Positions 28,850-37,233 of a DNA stretch of 64,000 nucleotides are shown here, piece by piece. The notes below the pieces were generated by a model. It searched no databases and was not told where the DNA came from. It saw nothing but the letters and a program-made list of their open reading frames with translations. The DNA is from Salirhabdus salicampi (GTDB lineage Bacteria > Bacillota > Bacilli > Bacillales > Alkalibacillaceae), in assembly GCF_024259515.1 (NCBI RefSeq), contig NZ_JANBWE010000002.1, forward strand, positions 496,001-560,000. Direction: 5' to 3'. The position numbers and the translations under genes were made by a program. How positions within the stretch are numbered: position 1 is the first letter of the stretch; each line of letters opens with the position of its first letter.

Positions 28850-29585
28850 TACATACAAAGAAAAGTCGATCGGCTTCATCGTGGATTGGTTTAGACAATG
28901 AAAAATCAGCGTAAATCCTTTCAACTTGGAATCCACATTGTAATAGCCAATTTCGATATGTGTTTATCTCAAATGTTTTTTGTTCATGAAACTCGTCAAA
29001 CCGTTTGTAATCCTCACCATCCGACTGAACAAAAAAGGTTAAGTCGTGTGTTACGTGATTTTTTTCAACTTGATCACAAAACCATATATAAGATACATGA
29101 TTGCGCACTTCTGCAAACGTTTGGTTTGCTAAGATTTCATTAACATATTGTGGCGAGTGTACATCAAAGATAAAAACGCCTCTGTTATTTAAACTTTTAT
29201 AAACATTGCGGAATGTGTCCTTAATGTCATTTTCATCAGTTATATAATTTAAAACATCACAATAACTAACTGCGAGATCATACTGTATAGGGGAAGAGAA
29301 AGAACGTAGATCCTGCTGAAACCATGTGATATTTGTCTTATGGTCACGTGCTTTCTGTTCTGCGATTGCTAACATTTCATCAGATAGGTCAACACCTGTT
29401 ACTGCTTCGAACTGATTTGCTAGACGTATCGTTATTTCCCCTGTACCACAGCCTAGATCAATAACATGGTTTGGTTTTACTCCCAATTGGTCTATGACTT
29501 CACTGGTGAATCTAACCCACTCTTCATATGGTGCATGTTCCATCAGTATATCGTATACATTCGCGAAATCTTCGTAACTGGCCAT
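28830..29585 (-). CDS. yqeM: SAM-dependent methyltransferase YqeM
   Basis: This 251-residue class I methyltransferase has motif I VIDLGCGTGEI near residue 41 and the acidic motif GVDLSDEML. The substrate is unknown. It follows rsfS by three bases in the yqeG-to-yqeM series, matching B. subtilis. The last codons lie inside the terminator hairpin. Confidence 0.88.
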   Translation of the reverse strand: MASYEDFANVYDILMEHAPYEEWVRFTSEVIDQLGVKPNHVIDLGCGTGEITIRLANQFEAVTGVDLSDEMLAIAEQKARDHKTNITWFQQDLRSFSSPIQYDLAVSYCDVLNYITDENDIKDTFRNVYKSLNNRGVFIFDVHSPQYVNEILANQTFAEVRNHVSYIWFCDQVEKNHVTHDLTFFVQSDGEDYKRFDEFHEQKTFEINTYRNWLLQCGFQVERIYADFSLSKPIHDEADRLFFVCTKKEEA

Positions 29586-29588
29586 GTT

Positions 29589-29957
29589 TTACCCTTCTTT
29601 ACTGAAAGTTAACACTTGATCTAATGGAAGTACTGGAGCATCGCCCCATAATCTTTCCAGGTTGTAATATGAACGTTCCTCTTTGTGGAAAATATGACAA
29701 ATTACGTCATCTAAGTCAATAAGAATCCAGCGGGATTGATCCAATCCTTCCATCCGTTTTACTTCAATTTCATTCTCTTCTGCCTTTTCCTTCACTTCTC
29801 TCGCAATGGCTTCAACTTGTCTCTCTGTATTTCCGTGACAAATAAGAAAATAATCGGCAATTAATGATACATTTTCCATATCCATTACAACGATATTGTC
29901 TGCTTTTTTGTTGTCACAAGCTTCAGCTGCTATTTTAATAAGTTCTTTACTATTCAT
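29589..29957 (-). CDS. rsfS: Ribosomal silencing factor RsfS
   Basis: This 122-residue RsfS (YqeL) binds uL14 on the 50S subunit and prevents joining with 30S in starvation or during biogenesis. It contains KADNIVVMDM, DYFLICHGNTERQVEAIA and WILIDLDDVICHIF, all typical. The ATG at 29957 is spaced 10 bases from GGAGG; the ATG at 29966 is only one base from it. Confidence 0.95.
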   Translation of the reverse strand: MNSKELIKIAAEACDNKKADNIVVMDMENVSLIADYFLICHGNTERQVEAIAREVKEKAEENEIEVKRMEGLDQSRWILIDLDDVICHIFHKEERSYYNLERLWGDAPVLPLDQVLTFSKEG

Positions 29958-29973
29958 TCGCAGCATACCTCCA

Positions 29974-30543
29974 TTATTTGTTCGTAGTTTTTAATAAGTC
30001 ATTATAAGCATGAAACGTATCTGGGTAAATCGGCTGTCCTTTACTGATTAAAAAAGTAATGGTGTTTTTCAGTGCATATAAGCACCCTCTATTTAAGTCC
30101 CGATCCGCTGTTTCTCTTGCTTCATCAATACCTGGAAATTTTCGTCCCGGCTCGATATAGTCGGCTAGAAACACTACCTTCTCTACATCGTTCATCTGTG
30201 CTCTGCCCGTCGTATGAAACCGTATAGCTGTGAGTACTTCTTCATCAGTAATTCCGATATCCCGTTTTACAAGTTGCGCTCCTACAGGACCATGCCAAAG
30301 TTCATGATGAAATGATAGTAAACGTTGGGGTAGGCATTCATCTAATTCAATGTACGATCGCAATTCTTCCTTCGGCATATTTTTCGCATAATCATGAAAG
30401 GCTGCAGCTAACATCACCTTGTGTTCATCAACCTTGTACTTGCCCGCCAATGAAAGGGCAGTCGTTACCACTCTCTTAGTATGTTCATATCTTTCTTCTT
30501 TCAATTTTGGTTTTACTAGCGATAATGCTTTATTTAAATCCAT
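29974..30543 (-). CDS. yqeK: HD-domain symmetrical Ap4A hydrolase YqeK
   Basis: This 189-residue HD-superfamily protein has metal ligands HTKRVV and AAFHDYAK, plus RFHTTGR. YqeK proteins hydrolyse diadenosine tetraphosphate symmetrically to ADP. It overlaps nadD by 14 bases, a conserved pair. Confidence 0.93.
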   Translation of the reverse strand: MDLNKALSLVKPKLKEERYEHTKRVVTTALSLAGKYKVDEHKVMLAAAFHDYAKNMPKEELRSYIELDECLPQRLLSFHHELWHGPVGAQLVKRDIGITDEEVLTAIRFHTTGRAQMNDVEKVVFLADYIEPGRKFPGIDEARETADRDLNRGCLYALKNTITFLISKGQPIYPDTFHAYNDLLKTTNK

Positions 30544-31099
30544 ATAACCCGTTCTCCCTTATATACTGCTTCACTTCAAATGGAACGAAATAGGATATGG
30601 TTCGCCCTTCTTTTAAACGTTTTTTCACTTCCGTAGAAGAGATTTCGATTGTTGGCATTGTAACTTCAAGGACGGGATATTCACTTTTTAAACGGTGACC
30701 CTTACGGTTTACACCAACAAATCGAACCATTACCAAAAGGTCATCAATTTTATACCATTTTGATAAATATTCCACCATGTCAGCACCGATAATAAAATAA
30801 AATTCGACTTCTGGGTGTTTTTGTTTTAAAGTTTTTACCGTATCAACAGTATAAGAAACACCTTCACGGTTCACTTCAATCGGTTCCATCCGAAACTGTC
30901 GATTTCCTTTTATGGATAACTCTACCATTTTCAACCGATGTTTAGCCGGCGTATCTACGCCTCCCTTATGTGGTGGAACACCGGTAGGAATAAACCATAT
31001 CTCATCTAACTGCAATTGTTCCCGTACTTCTTCCGCCATAATTAGGTGACCTAAATGTGGCGGGTCAAACGTTCCCCCATATAAGCCAACTTTTTTCAT
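30530..31099 (-). CDS. nadD: Nicotinate-mononucleotide adenylyltransferase
   Basis: This 189-residue NadD adenylates nicotinate mononucleotide in NAD synthesis. The nucleotidyltransferase motifs GGTFDPPHLGH at about 9-19 and ISSTEVKKR near the C-terminus are intact. It lies between yhbY and yqeK with an end overlap. Confidence 0.97.
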   Translation of the reverse strand: MKKVGLYGGTFDPPHLGHLIMAEEVREQLQLDEIWFIPTGVPPHKGGVDTPAKHRLKMVELSIKGNRQFRMEPIEVNREGVSYTVDTVKTLKQKHPEVEFYFIIGADMVEYLSKWYKIDDLLVMVRFVGVNRKGHRLKSEYPVLEVTMPTIEISSTEVKKRLKEGRTISYFVPFEVKQYIRENGLYGFK

Positions 31100-31114
31100 A
31101 TTTATGATCGACTC

Positions 31115-31405
31115 CTAAGGTAATTGAATTTCTTTATGCTCTTCAGACTCCTTATACAGTACAATTGTATTTCCGATGACTTGTACTAGATGAGCGTTCG
31201 TTCCCTCAACAATGTCTGCAGCAATTGAATCCTTATCCTCTAAGCAGTTCTGTAACACACTAACTTTAATTAGCTCTCTTTTCTCCAGTGCTTCATTTAC
31301 TTGTTGAATTAAGTTATCATTTACGCCACCTTTACCAACCTGAAAAATAGGTTTTAAGTGATGTGCTTTTGATCGTAAGAACCGTTTCTGTTTACCTGTT
31401 AACAA
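31115..31405 (-). CDS. yhbY: Ribosome assembly RNA-binding protein YhbY
   Basis: This 96-residue CRM-domain protein (YqeI) starts MLTGKQKRFLRSKAHHLKP and contains the KH-like GxxG segment GKGGVN. It associates with pre-50S particles. The start is TTG at 31405, eight bases after the AGGTGG inside the aroE end. Back to back with aroE. Confidence 0.93.
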   Translation of the reverse strand: MLTGKQKRFLRSKAHHLKPIFQVGKGGVNDNLIQQVNEALEKRELIKVSVLQNCLEDKDSIAADIVEGTNAHLVQVIGNTIVLYKESEEHKEIQLP

Positions 31406-32254
31406 TTATGATCCACCTTTCAGTTTCTGTTCTAATGGTTGTAATAGCGACTTTGGATCTACTTCAATGCCTGTCCATAACTGGTATGCATATGCCGCTT
31501 GATATAATAGCATACCATGTCCATGATGAATTTGTGCACCTAGGGACTTTGCATTTTGTAAAAATGTTGTTTCAATTGGATTGTATACAATGTCACTAAA
31601 AATGGTGTTTTTTCTTATGTTTTGCAACTTTATCGGTTGCATGCCCTCATTTGGTGTCATTCCAACTTTTGTCGTTTGAATAACGAGGTCATACTCATTT
31701 AGGCGCTTTTCAGCATCACGCAATGTAAGTGCATCACAATCTTTTTCAAGTTTGAATTGTTGCAGTAACGTTTGAGCCTTTTCAACTGTACGGTTTGTTA
31801 GATCAATACTTTGGAAACCTCTGTCTAGCAAAGCCCCTACAATTCCTTTAGCAGCCCCACCAGCTCCAATGAGAAGTATTTTACTGTTACTAATATTTCT
31901 GAACACATTTGGATGTTCCATTTGTAATGAATGAACATAGCCTTTACCGTCTGTGTTGTATCCAATCCATTTTCCATCCTTTTGTACAACGGTATTTACA
32001 GCTTGAACCGCCTTTGCACTTTTATCTAGTTCATCAACATACTTCATTATTTTCTCTTTGTACGGGACTGTAACGTTAAAGCCATCTATCCCCATTAAGC
32101 GCAAGGTGTCTACCGATTGATCCAGTTTGTCTTCTCCAATATCAAAGGGGCGATAAATTCCTTGTTCCCCTGTTTGTTGTAAAAAATGACCATGTATCCA
32201 CGGTGATAAAGAATGTTTAATTGGATTCCCTATTACGCCCAAAAGCAACCCCAT
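31406..32254 (-). CDS. aroE: Shikimate dehydrogenase
   Basis: This 282-residue NADP-dependent enzyme reduces 3-dehydroshikimate in aromatic amino acid synthesis. The substrate site GNPIKHSLSPWIH is at the N-terminus, the catalytic Lys is in TVPYKEKIM, and the NADP-binding IGAGGAAKG is near residue 132. It lies between yqeH and yhbY, as in B. subtilis. Confidence 0.96.
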   Translation of the reverse strand: MGLLLGVIGNPIKHSLSPWIHGHFLQQTGEQGIYRPFDIGEDKLDQSVDTLRLMGIDGFNVTVPYKEKIMKYVDELDKSAKAVQAVNTVVQKDGKWIGYNTDGKGYVHSLQMEHPNVFRNISNSKILLIGAGGAAKGIVGALLDRGFQSIDLTNRTVEKAQTLLQQFKLEKDCDALTLRDAEKRLNEYDLVIQTTKVGMTPNEGMQPIKLQNIRKNTIFSDIVYNPIETTFLQNAKSLGAQIHHGHGMLLYQAAYAYQLWTGIEVDPKSLLQPLEQKLKGGS

Positions 32255-32268
32255 AATTCACTCCCCCT

Positions 32269-33369
32269 TTATATTAATGACGGTCGTAAGGTAACTCTCA
32301 CTCCTTCAGGTATATGCGCTGTGACTGAAATATTACCTTCAACGACTGTTACCCATCCTAATCCGGAAAATACGATATCCGTTTTTCCCTCTTTTATATG
32401 AAAAGTATGAGGTTTCAATGGTGGCAAATGGTTTAACGTTTCCTCACTGGGAGGTGATAACAGTTCGCCAAGATGTTCTTTATATAATTGATCCGCTTTC
32501 TCCAACTTTGTTCTATGAATATGAATGTCATTAGCGAAATAACAAACAAATGGTGTTCGATCCCCTTTTTCAAAATCTAACCTGGCTAGCCCACCAAAAT
32601 ATAATGTTTGCTCTGCATTCAATTGATACGTCCTCGGTTTCACCTCTTTTTTCGGCGTGATCGTTTTTAAATCCTTGTCTGATACATAATGGGCCATTTG
32701 GTAATGGTTGATAATACCTGGTGTATCAAAAATCGAACTTCCATCTTCTAACGGGATATCTATAAACCCTAAAGTTGTCCCAGGGAAATACGATGTCGTA
32801 ATCGCTTCGTCTTCACCAGTTGCCTGCTTAATTAAATAATTGATAAACGTAGATTTGCCAACGTTTGTTGTTCCGACAATATAGACATCTTCACCATTTC
32901 TTAAAGAATCCAGTTTTCCCATAACATCTTTCATTCCGATTCCCATCTTCGCTGAAACTAGATGAACGTCTTCTACCTTTATGCCTAATTCTTTCGCTGA
33001 TGCCCTCATCCATTGTTTTACTTTGTTATGGTTTGTTGATTTCGGTAGCAGATCCACCTTGTTACCTATTAAGACAATTGGGTTATTTCCTGTAAACCTA
33101 TGTAACCCAGGGATAAAGCTTCCGTTCACATCAAAAATATCGACTACATTTACGATTAAACCCTTCGTTTGTCCAATTTCTGTTAACATTTTTAAGAAAT
33201 CATCATCCGTTAATGATACATCTTGCACTTCATTATAATGCTTTAGTCGAAAGCATCGTTTACAAATGATATCATCACGTTCTAAAGCTGATTTTGGTGC
33301 ATAGCCTGTTTCATTAGGGTTTTCTGTTTGAACTTGAACCCCGCACCCTTGACATACGATATCCGTCAT
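32269..33369 (-). CDS. yqeH: Ribosome biogenesis GTPase YqeH
   Basis: This 366-residue circularly permuted GTPase is needed for 30S assembly. An N-terminal zinc finger (CQGCG and CKRC) is followed by the permuted motif order G4 NKVDLL, G5 SAKMG, G1 GTTNVGKST and G3 DTPGI, then a C-terminal RNA-binding domain. The ATG at 33369 overlaps the yqeG stop (ATGA), indicating translational coupling. Confidence 0.96.
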   Translation of the reverse strand: MTDIVCQGCGVQVQTENPNETGYAPKSALERDDIICKRCFRLKHYNEVQDVSLTDDDFLKMLTEIGQTKGLIVNVVDIFDVNGSFIPGLHRFTGNNPIVLIGNKVDLLPKSTNHNKVKQWMRASAKELGIKVEDVHLVSAKMGIGMKDVMGKLDSLRNGEDVYIVGTTNVGKSTFINYLIKQATGEDEAITTSYFPGTTLGFIDIPLEDGSSIFDTPGIINHYQMAHYVSDKDLKTITPKKEVKPRTYQLNAEQTLYFGGLARLDFEKGDRTPFVCYFANDIHIHRTKLEKADQLYKEHLGELLSPPSEETLNHLPPLKPHTFHIKEGKTDIVFSGLGWVTVVEGNISVTAHIPEGVRVTLRPSLI

Positions 33370-33887
33370 TTCTTTTCCTCCCATGAAATCATTCCTTTTT
33401 TCCGCATCCAGTTTAACAGTATTCGCTCCACTCTTCGATTAAACTTCGTAAAAAACCCATCAGTTTCCACTACAGGTACAACTAAAATGGTATGCAAATT
33501 GGCAATATTTCCGCCTAAAACATCTGTTAACAATTGATCCCCAACGACGACAACTTCTTCCGGTTCTAAATTCATTTCTTGTAAAGCAGACTTAAAAGCA
33601 CCTCCAAGGGGCTTTCTCGCTTTTGATATGAAGGGTATGTTCAACGGCTTTGCAAAGTATTGTACCCGTTCTTCGTTATTATTCGATATGATGGTAACAG
33701 TAATGCCATGCTTTTGCATTAAAGTAAACCATTCAATAATTTCAGGTGTTGCATCGGCCTGGTCCCAAGCGACAAGTGTATTATCTAAATCCGTAATAAT
33801 CCCTTTCATTCCTTTTTCCTTTAAATGCTCCGGTTTAATGTCGAAAACCGTTTGAACATGTTCATTCGGTAAGAATCTCTTCAACAA
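33366..33887 (-). CDS. yqeG: YqeG family HAD phosphatase
   Basis: This 173-residue HAD IIIA-type phosphatase has nucleophile motif DLDNTL, motif II SNN and motif III with GDQLLTDVLGGN. Its substrate is unknown; related yeast Gep4 dephosphorylates phosphatidylglycerol phosphate, which is a possibility only. First gene of the yqeG-yqeH-aroE series; overlaps yqeH by four bases. Confidence 0.92.
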   Translation of the reverse strand: MLKRFLPNEHVQTVFDIKPEHLKEKGMKGIITDLDNTLVAWDQADATPEIIEWFTLMQKHGITVTIISNNNEERVQYFAKPLNIPFISKARKPLGGAFKSALQEMNLEPEEVVVVGDQLLTDVLGGNIANLHTILVVPVVETDGFFTKFNRRVERILLNWMRKKGMISWEEKK

Positions 33888-34267
33888 CGTTGGTCACCTC
33901 ATCTGTATTCATATATATACCTATAACATGATATATAATTTTTCAGTAGTTAGCAAAAAAACTATATTTATGTAATGAAAGATAATCTTAGCACAAAAAC
34001 CTTTCGACAAATTCCCTTAAATTTTGACTTGTGGATAACTTTATTAACATTATCAACATAGATGTACCAATAGTTACCTCTCAAAAACACAAAATAACCC
34101 ACAAGTTATACACATTATCATGTGAATAGTTGAGTCATTGTGTTCATTTTCTTTTCATGATAGAGTAAAAATACCTTAAGATTAGAACAGAAATTTGCTC
34201 ACAACATGGCTAGTAATTAAGTAGGTAGTAAACAGGAGGTGAGCAGCCAATAAAACGGCGGGCACTT
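33888..34267. other. Intergenic region between yqeG and sda
   Basis: This 380-base AT-rich divergent gap contains a cluster of DnaA-box-like nonamers (34030-34114), a weak possible sigma-A promoter for sda (TTGTGT, 17 bases, TAGAGT at about 34139-34167) and a strong AGGAGGTGA at about 34234-34242. I see no extra gene. Confidence 0.6.
34030..34114. promoter_or_regulatory. DnaA-box cluster upstream of sda
   Basis: TGTGGATAA (34030-34038, reverse of TTATCCACA) and TTATACACA (34106-34114) are perfect boxes. TTATCAACA (34050-34058) has one mismatch, and TTATTAACA (34041-34049) and TAACCCACA (34095-34103) have two. In B. subtilis sda transcription is activated by DnaA, so this is a likely control region. 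Confidence 0.8.
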
Positions 34268-34408
34268 ATGGAACATTTATCGGACGAGCTGTTATTAGAA
34301 TCATATGAAAAAGCTCAAGAATTGAATTTAAGTAGAGAATTTATAAAACTAATTGAAGATGAAATTAACAGGAGATCGTTATCTCATAAAATAAAATGTA
34401 GCAGTTAA
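34268..34408 (+). CDS. sda: Sporulation inhibitor Sda
   Basis: This 46-residue checkpoint protein starts [20 protein letters not shown] and is a helical hairpin that blocks autophosphorylation of sporulation histidine kinases such as KinA when replication is perturbed. It aligns end to end with B. subtilis Sda. The ATG at 34268 has only a weak ribosome site. A perfect AGGAGGTGA is correctly spaced for an in-frame ATA at 34250, leaving the true start open. Ends at a clear terminator. Confidence 0.92.
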   Translation: MEHLSDELLLESYEKAQELNLSREFIKLIEDEINRRSLSHKIKCSS

Positions 34409-34414
34409 ATTAGT

Positions 34415-34448
34415 AAAGCCTTATTACTTTTGTAATAAGGCTTTTTTA
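34415..34448 (+). terminator. Terminator after sda
   Basis: A 13-base perfect stem (AAAGCCTTATTAC and GTAATAAGGCTTT), four-base loop and T-run. Confidence 0.92.
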
Positions 34449-34506
34449 TTACATTTTAATTGATTTTCAATTTATCTTTTTAATAAAATGAAAGAAATAT
34501 TTATTT

Positions 34507-34517
34507 CGTGTTAAAAT
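34507..34517 (+). promoter_or_regulatory. Possible extended -10 promoter of the mrp operon
   Basis: TG at 34509-34510, then T and TAAAAT (34512-34517) resembles an extended -10. There is no good -35. It lies 45 bases before the mrpA start. Confidence 0.35.
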
Positions 34518-34561
34518 GTTAAGAGTGTTAAACGAAAATAGTAAAGGGAGGATTCGCTCAA

Positions 34562-36895
34562 ATGATATTTACCGTATTTGTTCCTCTATTGGTCACACTA
34601 ATGATTCCTTTTGTAAATAGATGGAAAGAACGCATACATACTGGATGGTTTTTACTGCCGATACCACTTGCGATTTTCATTTATTTTATACAATTTGTAG
34701 GAAAGGATTTTCAGCCCTTTTATCAATCTTATTCATGGGTACCTTCTCTACAAATGAATTTGGACTTTTATTTAGACGGATTTAGCTTACTTTTCGCATT
34801 ATTAATAAGTGGAATAGGGACCCTCGTACTCCTTTACTCCATTTACTACTTACATAAATCCGAAAATTTAGGTCACTTTTACATTTATTTATTTTTATTT
34901 ATGGCCGCGATGCTCGGGGTAGTCTTATCCGATAATGTGTTTGCGCTTTATGGGTTTTGGGAATTAACATCCTTCTCTTCCTTTTTATTAATCGGATATT
35001 GGCATCATCGTGAACGCTCTCGCTATGGTGCACAAAAATCGATGCTGATCACCGTATTTGGTGGATTAAGTTTGTTAGGTGGATTCGTTACATTGGCAAC
35101 GATAACCGGAACAACTAGTATCCAGCAAATGATTGAACAGAAAGATTTGATTATCGGCCATGCGTACTTTCCGCTAATCTTAATATTTGTGTTTCTAGGT
35201 GCATTTACAAAATCAGCACAATTTCCTTTCCATATTTGGTTACCAGATGCAATGGAAGCACCAACACCTGTATCTGCTTACTTACATTCAGCAACAATGG
35301 TTAAGGCAGGTATCTTTTTAATCGGTAAGTTTGCTCCAATTCTATCAGGTGTTCCATCATTCTTTATTGTTGTTAGTTTAATTGGGATTATCACATTGTG
35401 TTGGGGTTCGTTTATGGCTGTTAGACAGGTTGATTTAAAAGGGATTTTAGCATATTCCACGATTAGTCAATTAGGTATGATTATGGCCATGTTCGGATTT
35501 GGGACAAAGGTAGCGATATTTGCTGCGGTGTTCCATATTTTAAACCATGCTACCTTTAAAGGAAGCTTGTTTATGATTGCAGGTATTGTAGACCACGAAA
35601 CGGGAACACGTGATATCCGAAAACTAGGTGGACTTATGACTCTTATGCCGATTTCCACCACATTAGCTGTTTTTGGAGCGTTCTCCATGGCCGGTGTACC
35701 TTTACCATTCTTAAATGGCTTTTATAGTAAAGAAATGTTTTTTGAAGCAACCTTAGATTTTGAGGGTGCTACTGGTCAACTTATGCAATTGTTACAAACA
35801 GCCATTCCTTGGTTAGCGGTTTTCGGTAGTATCTTTACATTCGTTTATTCAATGTATTTCTTCTTTGGTACATTTAGAGGGAAATATAAAGAAGATGAAC
35901 TTGAGCAAAAACCTCATGAAGCACCTTGGGGGATGCTCATTTCACCAATCATTTTAGTAGTTGGTGTCATTACAATTGGACTGTTTCCGAAACTTGTCAA
36001 TATGCCATTACTTACTCATGCAGCAAGTACTGTAGCAAATACAACGATTGAAAAAAATATTTACTTCTGGCATGGATTTGAATTGCCATTATTCATGTCA
36101 ATTGCCGTTATCGTATTCGGAACGGTCCTTTACTTAACGATGAAAAAATGGGTACCGGTATATGACGTTTTTCCAGGTAGATGGAACTTTAACCGGGTGT
36201 ATGACTTTATTGTTGATAAGCTGGAAGAATGGTCAAAGGCTGTTACAGAGTTTTACATGACAGGATCGGTTAAGCATTATGTTCGAAATATCTTAATAGC
36301 CATTTTAGTTGTTGGTTTTTCCGTGTTTTGGTTCACAGAAGGTATGACAATCAAAACAGATAACTTAGCAGAAGTAACGTTACCAGAAATTCTTGTTGCC
36401 GTTACAATGGCCCTAGCTGCACTCGCAACCATTTTCACGAAAAGTCGTATTGCTGCCATATTAATCTTAGGGGTTGTCGGATACGGTCTTTCGTTATTAT
36501 TTGTCATGTACCGTGCTCCGGATCTAGCTTTAACTCAACTTATTGTAGAAACAGTCACTGTTGCACTGTTTTTACTCTGTTTCTATCACTTACCAGAGCT
36601 AAAGAAGTTAGATCGGGACCCTGTTTCAAGAGGGTTAAATGGCATTGTCGCCATTGCCTTTGGTGCATTTATGGCTCTCATCGGTATTAGTGCGCATAGT
36701 AGTAGTTGGTTTGAGCCGATTTCTGGTTACTTCCTCGAAAACGCCCATGATCTTGGGGGCGGAGACAACGTCGTAAACGTCATTTTAGTTGATTTCAGAG
36801 GGATTGATACGTTAATGGAAATTGCCGTATTAGGAGTTGCTGCATTAGCCATTTACAGTATGATCCGGTTGCGACGAGATAAGGAGGCCAAATAA
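34562..36895 (+). CDS. mrpA: Na+/H+ antiporter subunit A (MrpA)
   Basis: This 777-residue, very hydrophobic protein is related to complex I subunit NuoL. The antiporter domain contains YGFWELTSFSSFLLIGYW, SAYLHSATMVKAG and the conserved Lys/His residues of the proton path. The C-terminal third carries the MbhD-like region (MYRAPDLALTQL) and the MbhE-like region (NVILVDFRGIDTLMEIAVL). It forms the core of the Mrp complex that exchanges cytoplasmic Na+ for external H+. The stop overlaps the mrpC start, so no mrpB lies between. Confidence 0.95.
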   Translation: MIFTVFVPLLVTLMIPFVNRWKERIHTGWFLLPIPLAIFIYFIQFVGKDFQPFYQSYSWVPSLQMNLDFYLDGFSLLFALLISGIGTLVLLYSIYYLHKSENLGHFYIYLFLFMAAMLGVVLSDNVFALYGFWELTSFSSFLLIGYWHHRERSRYGAQKSMLITVFGGLSLLGGFVTLATITGTTSIQQMIEQKDLIIGHAYFPLILIFVFLGAFTKSAQFPFHIWLPDAMEAPTPVSAYLHSATMVKAGIFLIGKFAPILSGVPSFFIVVSLIGIITLCWGSFMAVRQVDLKGILAYSTISQLGMIMAMFGFGTKVAIFAAVFHILNHATFKGSLFMIAGIVDHETGTRDIRKLGGLMTLMPISTTLAVFGAFSMAGVPLPFLNGFYSKEMFFEATLDFEGATGQLMQLLQTAIPWLAVFGSIFTFVYSMYFFFGTFRGKYKEDELEQKPHEAPWGMLISPIILVVGVITIGLFPKLVNMPLLTHAASTVANTTIEKNIYFWHGFELPLFMSIAVIVFGTVLYLTMKKWVPVYDVFPGRWNFNRVYDFIVDKLEEWSKAVTEFYMTGSVKHYVRNILIAILVVGFSVFWFTEGMTIKTDNLAEVTLPEILVAVTMALAALATIFTKSRIAAILILGVVGYGLSLLFVMYRAPDLALTQLIVETVTVALFLLCFYHLPELKKLDRDPVSRGLNGIVAIAFGAFMALIGISAHSSSWFEPISGYFLENAHDLGGGDNVVNVILVDFRGIDTLMEIAVLGVAALAIYSMIRLRRDKEAK

Positions 36896-37233
36896 TGGAG
36901 ATTATCATGTCCATTCTTGCCGGTATTTTATTTGCCACCGGAGTTTATAACTTATTACAAAAACAAATATTACGTATTGTCATCGGTACGGGGCTCATTT
37001 CACACGGTGCACACTTATTTATTTTAACAATGGGAAAGTTGAAAACAGGAGCACCTCCTATACTTGAGTACGGAGTGAAATCATATACTGACCCGTTACC
37101 GCAAGCGCTAATTTTAACATCGATTGTCATAAGCTTTGGTGTTACGAGTTTGTTACTCGTTTTAGCTTATCGAACTGCAAAAGCTAACGGTACTGATAAT
37201 ATGGAAGAATTAAGGGGAACTGAAAATGAGTAA
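36895..37233 (+). CDS. mrpC: Na+/H+ antiporter subunit C (MrpC)
   Basis: This 112-residue protein has three membrane helices and is NuoK-like, with GLISHGAHLFILTMG and DPLPQALILTSIVI, which identify MrpC. The SD AAGGAGG is in the last codons of mrpA. It overlaps mrpD by eight bases. It normally follows mrpB, but here it directly follows mrpA. Confidence 0.95.
   Translation: MEIIMSILAGILFATGVYNLLQKQILRIVIGTGLISHGAHLFILTMGKLKTGAPPILEYGVKSYTDPLPQALILTSIVISFGVTSLLLVLAYRTAKANGTDNMEELRGTENE

Noticed and set aside
36800-37000. mrpB fused into mrpA or hidden in another frame
   Set aside because: The end of MrpA is the normal MbhE-like tail, the next start has its own ribosome site, and I saw no MrpB-like segment in other frames.
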